Below are positions 58,340-64,000 of a stretch of 64,000 nt of DNA, piece by piece. The stretch comes from Combretum micranthum. Lineage: Eukaryota > Streptophyta > Magnoliopsida > Myrtales > Combretaceae. A program made the position numbers and the translations under genes. Location: contig JAMXBD010001443.1 of NCBI GenBank assembly GCA_024138025.1, positions 124,001 through 188,000 on the forward strand. The letters are read 5' to 3'. How positions within the stretch are numbered: the stretch's first letter is position 1; each line of letters opens with the position of its first letter. Under the pieces are notes generated by a model that did no database searches, was not told the origin of the DNA, and saw only the letters and a program-made list of their open reading frames with translations.

Positions 58340-59420
58340 GGCAAACAACCTGACACGAGCGAATATAGCCAAAAGGGATGAAAATTTTTACCCCAATAGG
58401 CCATAAAAGGCATATTTTCAGCCTACCGAGGCAAAATACTCGACTCAGTCAATTCTTCTCTTATGTTTTGCCATTTATAAGCAAAACGAGGCAAAACTCA
58501 CTTTTTAAAACTAAAAAAAAAAAAAAAAAAAAAAAAAAGATGAGTTTCGCCTCTTTTTGTCCTTGTTAGAGGTGAAACCTGCCTCTCTGTCTGACGTAGC
58601 AAGTCAGATGCACAAAGAAGCAAGTTTCAACTCCAACGAGGATAAAGAGACGAAACTTGTCTTTTATATTTATTTACTATTTTGGATATTAAAATTTTTG
58701 GATTTTTTTTCAAAAAATAATTTAATTTTCAAATAATTCGATTATTTTAATTTTTTTAATTATGTTAAATGATAATTTGAAATGATTAAATCTTTTGCAT
58801 TTATATCAAACATTGAAATTTTTTTCCAAAAAATTTATCTAATTTTCAAATAATTCAACTATGTTTTTTTTTCTTTGAGTTATATTAAATGATAATTTAA
58901 ATGACTAAATCTTTATATAAAAAATATATAATACACATCTTTTATAAATAATAAAAATTATCACATTATCATAATATTGTGATATAAATTTTTTAAAAGA
59001 TAAACTATAAATATTTAATATACATGAAAAAATAATTTTATCGTTAAGTTAATTTTGCATATGGAAATTTCATAACCATAAATTAGTCAAATACATGAAA
59101 AACAATAAAAAAATCATTAGTTATTGAATTAATACACGTAATAAATAGAAATATAAAAGAAAAAGAATTGATGCCGGAAAATTGGCATCCACCAGCTGAT
59201 CTGATAGGTAAGGGAAAGAATCGAGGGCCGGGAGAATGAGAGAGAAATTTGAAAGGGGAGGGAGCGGAGCGGATCACACAAGTGAATGAGTGGGAAGCAA
59301 ATATATAGGGAAATGGAGGGCAAATTTCACCACGTTATCTTCGTTTAGAGGTCAAAAGGATGGAGAGGTGAAATTCGCCTCTTATTCCAAAGTTCATAAT
59401 TCTTTTTGCCTCCTGCCTTG
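58340..59420. mobile_element. Possible non-autonomous transposon with 'gaggcgaaa' subterminal motifs
   Basis: Copies of 'gaggcaaaa', 'gaggtgaaa', 'gtttcgcctc' and 'ttcgcctc' in both directions cluster at 58415-58680 and 59330-59425, and one is near-palindromic (gaggtgaaattcgcctc at about 59366). The outer parts 'agcctaccgaggcaaaa' (about 58420) and, reversed, 'ccaaggcaggaggcaaaa' (about 59420) face each other. Such subterminal repeats are typical of CACTA or hAT-type DNA transposons. The middle is very AT-rich with a 28-base poly-A run (58512-58539). No transposase or target duplication was found. Confidence 0.4.
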
Positions 59421-60579
59421 GTAATTTTAGATAATATACGCGAATTATATGTTAATATAAATATTTAATGTAATATATAATATATTATATTGTATATATT
59501 ATTATCATATTATATTATAAACATATTTAATATATATTATATATTTTACTATTTATATAATACTATATTTATTCATTAATATCGTGCGATTATTTTATTA
59601 TGAAGTAAAACTATATTGTGATATTATTCTTTAATAATATTTTGTATTATGACGTATATTTAATTTACGGTTAAATTTATATATTATGACTAGTAGAAAC
59701 ATAGTCAATTTAAAATGAAAAAATAGTGCCACCTTAGAAACAATAACATAAACAGGAAACCTTAAGTCATTGGAATGATGCTGCAAGTAAGTCATGAAAA
59801 AGGAAAAAACAACAATCCAAATAACAAAAACTAATAAATCAAAACCTCGGTAATTCTAGCATTTGTGAACCTGACGTTGTTGGACTTAAGTTGATCCAAT
59901 AGCCGAAGTTGTCTAGGTAGCTGTGGCGGAAATTGCAAAAGGTGGCCTGGGATAGTATCCGAAAGTAAAGAGCGCATACTACTGATGAGATGGTGGAGGA
60001 GCAAATTAGGATGATCCTGGACCTAGCAATGGAGCTAGGCTAGGGAAGGGGCACGAACTATCAAAGGGCTATGAAGAAGAAGATGGGTCGAATGGTCCCC
60101 AGTGGCCATAGCACAAAACCTTATGCTTGGGGATGATCCAGCTACTGTGCAGAGCTACCTAGGGGAGCAGTTGTGGGATTGGGCAATGCTTGGGCATTAC
60201 TAGATAGCTAACTTGACTTTCATAATATCTATGGTACGATTGTGGAGGTCAAGCTGCCTGTGTAAACAGTGCCAATGTAAAGCTCGATTGGCTCATAATG
60301 GAGCGCTAGCAGGGCTACCCATAGGCGGTGGAGTTTGAGGGTATAATGGGTACTACCATAATATGATGTAGGAGGTCATCTCATTAGTATCTAAATCATT
60401 TACTACATCTCATTAATCATCCACCTGATCATGTCAATGTCATTATCCGAGCTCATAGCAAACTCAACCTAGATGCTCAAAGTAAGCACGTCTCTCCTCT
60501 ACAATCAATGCACTATATCCCATGCTGGTGACTTATGGCCTAAAACCTCCTCCACAATAGCAACATCACTCATAGGCTC
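59421..60579. other. AT-rich DNA, then a GC-richer degenerate segment
   Basis: 59421-59720 is almost pure A/T. From about 59880 to 60575 the composition becomes more balanced. The minus strand gives short stretches such as 'SDVAIVEEVLGHKSPAW' followed by many stops. This could be a decayed transposon ORF (CACTA-type proteins have an E-V-L-G-x-K/R-S motif), but the match is too short to rely on. Confidence 0.25.
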
Positions 60580-61982
60580 TGATAAATGTCAAAAAACCCT
60601 TATCACAATGTTTTGACATTATATTATATAGATCTTACGTGAATTATTAAGGAAAATGATACTTATTTAGGTTAAAATGTCAATTTCAAGGATAAAGGAA
60701 GATCTTCAACTTAATGAAGACTTTTGGATGAGTTAAGAAAGAAGATATTAATGAAGAAATGGGCTAATGAAAATGACCGTTCCTGCACAAGTTGTGTAAA
60801 TCATTGGTGTGGGAGGCAAAAATTGTCCAGCAAACAATTTCAAAGTGCACAAGGAGGTTATACAAGCTGTGCGATATGCCTACATAGGAGTTCAAAAATG
60901 GATAGAAGCATCTTTTTACAGTACACGACTTGTCTATGTGTTCGTGGTCATGCATCCTCAATTTAACATATTTCACCAGTTTACATCTTACATAAGCTTC
61001 AAACACAGGCCGTGTAAGATGCTCGTGTAGAAGAAAAATTGTTCTTTTTATAAATAGCATCCTTAGCTCGTCTTTTTTATATTCTTCTTCCTTTTTACTA
61101 ACCCTAGAGAGAAAAATAAGTGTTTTAGAGTCGAGAAAAAAACAAAGCTTATTGAAGATCACAAGACTTCATCTTTAAGGGTTGTAATCATGACTCTTTG
61201 TTATTTTTTCTTAATATATCATTGTATTTCTTATTCTATGGAAAAATAGATCTTTTTATCATAGATCTTGAGAAACCCTAACTTTAATGTAGAGATTGGA
61301 TGTTTTTATTAATTCAAGTTTATGTTCCTTTAAATCTATTCAGTGTTTATATTTGTTTAGTGATTTAATATATGTGTAGTATTATATCACTGTTTGATTC
61401 TTGTTGATTTAATTCGACGGATTGATTGATAAAATAGATCTAGCATGAATAGAGAGGTTGAATAATTTTAGACATAGATTAGCATAATTATCTGCATAAA
61501 GCTTGAATCTTTTTAAGGAATCGTAAACTCTAATGTAATTTCGTGTGCATCTAATGGCGAAAGACAGTTCCGTTAGACATATAAGGTTAGAATTCAATTA
61601 TCTTGAAAAAGTGATTTGAAATTGGGATTCCTATAGTTTAAGAACCTAAACAACCCATTAATGAATTTTTTTAAGGAATTACAAATAGGTTAGTAATGAA
61701 TCAAGATTAGGGATTTTTATGTATAATATTCTTAGAAGCGTTGATACTCACTTTTGCTAGGGTTAATTAATTAATTAGTTATTTAGATATATTAAGACCA
61801 TTCAAATTAGACGAGCTAGATAATAGAATTAAGGTGAGTACTAGCAGTCATAGGTCCTGGTGGAACGACCCATGTGCTTATATCGGTACTACAATCGATA
61901 GGTACGTTTGTTTATAATTAGTCGCATAGTAATAATAGTGTTTTAATTTAATTTGGTTGATTGTGATTGAAAAATGCACATC
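60580..61982 (+). repeat. 5' LTR of a second Athila-like element
   Basis: It starts TGATAAATGTC and ends AATGCACATCA, immediately followed by an Athila-type primer site. Its 1.4-kb length is normal for this lineage. Near the end it has 'ggtcctggtggaacgacccatgtgcttatatcggtactaca', a leader signature common in Athila LTRs. It does not align with the LTRs at 25641 and 37452, so it is another family. The second LTR would lie beyond the window. Confidence 0.7.
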
Positions 61983-61989
61983 AAGTTTT

Positions 61990-62006
61990 TGGCGCTATTG
62001 CTAAGG
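61990..62006 (+). other. Primer-binding site, tRNA-Asp type (decayed)
   Basis: TGGCGCTATTGCTAAGG after 'agttttt' corresponds to the Athila site TGGCGCCGTTGCCGGGG with changes mostly at C/G positions. It lies eight bases after the LTR end. Confidence 0.7.
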
Positions 62007-62140
62007 CCCTAGCAATATTAAGAGCACCTGAAGTCTACTAGTTTAACTAAATTTTATATATATATCTATATATATATATATATATTGGGGGTTATTTGCT
62101 TTATTGAATGTGTTCTTTAGTTTTCTTGACTGTGTGAATT
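62007..62140 (+). other. Leader of the second Athila-like element
   Basis: Untranslated sequence between primer site and gag-like frame, with a (TA)n run at 62055-62084. Confidence 0.5.
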
Positions 62141-62416
62141 ATGAATTGCATGGGCTTTATGTGTTTGTATTGTGGAGATGATCATGAGTACTATGAATGT
62201 CCTAATCCATATTATTATCGCTCTAACTCATTTTATACAAATGCATTCTCCCCTATGGCTCCTTATCAAGAGTTTGTAGATACCAATCATATGACTGTCG
62301 ATGATATGATTTGTAGGGAGTGTGGTGGTAGACTTGGACTTTTGAATATCAAGGTAAGAGAGTTGTCCCACATTTTTCTCAACTCTCACATTACGACCAT
62401 ACTTCAATCACATTGA
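62141..62416 (+). pseudogene. gag-like fragment with a CX2CX3HX4C knuckle
   Basis: The 91-codon frame begins MNCMGFMCLYCGDDHEYYECPNP. The Cys/His spacing CLYCGDDHEYYEC is the variant zinc knuckle found in Athila-type gag proteins, where it is followed by a Tyr/Asn/Pro-rich stretch as here (YYYRSNSFYTNAFSP). The main gag core that should precede it is missing, and the knuckle lies only about 150 bp after the primer site, so an internal deletion or reorganised element is likely. Confidence 0.55.
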
Positions 62417-62878
62417 CCACATCATCTTCCTCCTTAAGCCATATTGAAAAAGATCCTCAAGCAAATCTATTTTGGAAAGGATCACTAATTCAAGATATGA
62501 TAAATTAGACTTATTTGTTAGAACGATGCAAGCACTTTTTGAAGCAAAATCATGGCAATCATGTGCTCGTATTCTTTAAAAACTGATAAGCTTTGAAGAA
62601 TTGGCCACTCTTCTAGGATCATCTTAATATTGGGTATCTAGATAATTGAATCTTTAGAAACTCTTGGGAGGCATGAGAAAGTAAATAAGGAGATCATTAC
62701 AAGTCTTTTGATGTATTAAAAGAAAATGATTTAAATATACCATTTGAGGAGAAAATAAAAGTGAAGGATGATTTAGTGGAGAAGGAAATTAAATTTTAGA
62801 TCATAGGGTAGATTTGAACAGTCAAGAAAATGAATTAGAGTCTACGAGGAAAAAGATGATTGTGAGGAGACTAATGCA

Positions 62879-63208
62879 TTGTATCTTAAATCTTTTCCTA
62901 ATGCTCTAATCCTTGAGAACATAGATCTAGAGGACATTCCTCAAATTACTCCAAAAAAAGAGATATTTGGAGAGATTGAACACGATATGGAAACTAAAGA
63001 TATCAATTTCTCACCATTTATTGAGTTAACTTTAGAAATATGGAGAGTGGGACACATTCCTATGGGATCCAGTGGAATGGTTAACATCGAGCTACCAACG
63101 TTAAATAAAAACGCTCATGGGAGGCAGTCCATGTCCGATATAGGTATGTTAGCTCCTTTTTTAAGCTATTTCATCATTATCTTTAGTTTTTGCTTTATAT
63201 TTTTGTAG
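62879..63208 (+). pseudogene. Unassigned open frame inside the second Athila-like element
   Basis: 109 codons: an acidic N-terminus (LENIDLEDIPQITPKKEIFGEIEHD), 'LEIWRVGHIPMGSSGMVNIELP' and a hydrophobic end. I do not recognise a domain. Its place after the knuckle, and before a post-integrase-like tail, suggests element sequence rather than a host gene. A run of the preceding DNA (62420-62878) carries related acidic frames broken by stops. Confidence 0.35.
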
Positions 63209-64000
63209 GTACATGTACTAAATTGTCAAAATTGTGGGGAAGAGTTGACACCTACAATGGTTTTAAGCATAAACTTCAGTTGAGTTCTCATATGTACAAC
63301 TTGATGCTACAATAGCTCCACGTGAATAACTTCTTCATTACTTAGTTTTGTTGAAAATTTCAAACCGGGGAAGTCTTAGTTCCTTTTCTTTTTATTTTCT
63401 TTCTTTTTGTTCCTTCTTGGGCTTTATTTGCTTTAGTAGACAGTAAGGGCAATGTCTCATTCTAAGTGTGGGGAAGTTATAATGTAGAAAGATTAAGTTA
63501 AGTGGTCTTGTTTTGTACTTTAATAAATTATACACTTGTATTCAAAACTACCCCACTTACATGATATGATTTGTGAAGAATTTTGAAAATCCTAAAATTA
63601 CACACATTATTTCTTTATTAAGTTTAGCATTTAATAACTAAAAGCAACTTTTTGTTCTACTCACTTACTTTGAATTTGGCATACTTAGTCAAAATTGTAT
63701 AATGAAATCTAGCTGAAGCAAACTTACTTGCTATTTAATGATGGAATTTAAAGTTTAGAAGTGGATCAAAATCCTTAGTAAAAGTTAATTGGTTATGTTT
63801 CTAAGCTTATTGATTTGTAGATTTTCTTTTCAAAAATTTTGATAGCTCATTTAATCTCTAACGAAATGGCATATGAAGTTTACCACTTGGTAATTCTTCT
63901 TATGATAATCTCTTTGAAAATAATTTGATTAGTTGATGTACTTAATTGATAATATAAAAAGCTTAGTTAGTATGGGCGGGCTTTGGTCCCTCAAAAGAGC
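63209..64000 (+). other. Tail-like sequence of the Athila-type element, cut by the window end
   Basis: 'agggcaatgtctcattctaagtgtggggaagtt' (about 63448-63480) matches the motif that in Athila-type elements follows the polyprotein ('gacaatgtctca.ttaagtgtgggg'). If so, the element reaches this stage about 1.5 kb after its primer site, without protease, RT or integrase in between. The remaining 500 bp are AT-rich, with nothing else recognisable. Confidence 0.45.

Noticed and set aside
1..64000. CRISPR arrays, bacterial operons, riboswitches, integrons or phage systems
   Set aside because: Splice sites, plant retroelements and base composition show a plant nuclear sequence; no regular short repeat-spacer array or Shine-Dalgarno-led gene series was found.
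1..64000. tRNA, rRNA and snoRNA genes
   Set aside because: I saw no cloverleaf with A and B box motifs and no rRNA-like GC-rich block. A tRNAscan and Rfam search could still find something missed by eye.

Overview
The window looks like nuclear DNA of a flowering plant, most likely a eudicot. It is AT-rich throughout, the one credible gene has a plant-type GT-AG intron, and most of the recognisable sequence is plant LTR retrotransposon, Mutator-like transposon and microsatellite. I could not narrow it to a family. No rRNA or tRNA gene, CRISPR array or bacterial operon was seen.

Only one gene looks intact: a two-exon plantacyanin (basic blue copper protein) on the + strand (6620-7578, 124 aa), with a TATA box about 110 bp upstream. 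A second copy (from 46240) keeps the TATA box, exon 1 and a separated 3'-UTR-like stretch (50281-50510). Its second exon was not found and a Ty1/copia fragment sits in its former intron. Blocks around both copies are repeated: 3030-3597 matches 8951-9432, sequence downstream of copy 1 matches sequence near copy 2, and 48945-50280 matches 50590-51960. This suggests an old plantacyanin tandem array that was duplicated and then broken by transposons.

Layout: 1-6500 gene-poor DNA and the plantacyanin upstream region; 6.5-9.5 kb plantacyanin and duplicated flank; 9.7-10.65 kb a fold-back TIR element; 11.8-12.85 kb a Ty3 chromovirus fragment with a chromodomain; 13.74-14.36 kb an ~87-bp minisatellite; 17.17-17.52 kb a small TIR element; 17.57-20.98 kb a 3.4-kb isolated LTR; 25.64-39.10 kb an Athila-like Ty3 element (minus strand, ~1.65-kb LTRs, tRNA-Asp-type primer site) with a 3.5-kb solo LTR of the 17.57-kb family nested in it in the opposite direction; 41.7-44.0 kb a Mutator-like transposase relic; 46.2-52.0 kb the broken second plantacyanin locus with a copia relic and a possible captured two-exon gene fragment; 53.16-57.50 kb a young-looking Ty3 element with 424/425-bp LTRs, perfect 5-bp target duplication and initiator-Met primer site, but no reverse transcriptase domain; 58.3-60.6 kb unassigned repeat DNA; 60.58 kb to the end an Athila-like element on the + strand (LTR, primer site, gag-like reading frame) running out of the window.

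All retroelement coding regions seen are inactivated by stops, frameshifts, lost catalytic residues or deletion. I found no convincing new biological system. The most useful observations are the RT-less Ty3 element with intact ends, the loss of catalytic residues in both protease and reverse transcriptase of the Athila-like element, the long fold-back element, the duplicated plantacyanin neighbourhood and the spliced-looking fragment at 47.9-48.5 kb. Alignments were made by eye, so repeat boundaries carry an uncertainty of a few to tens of bases unless a terminal dinucleotide fixes them.
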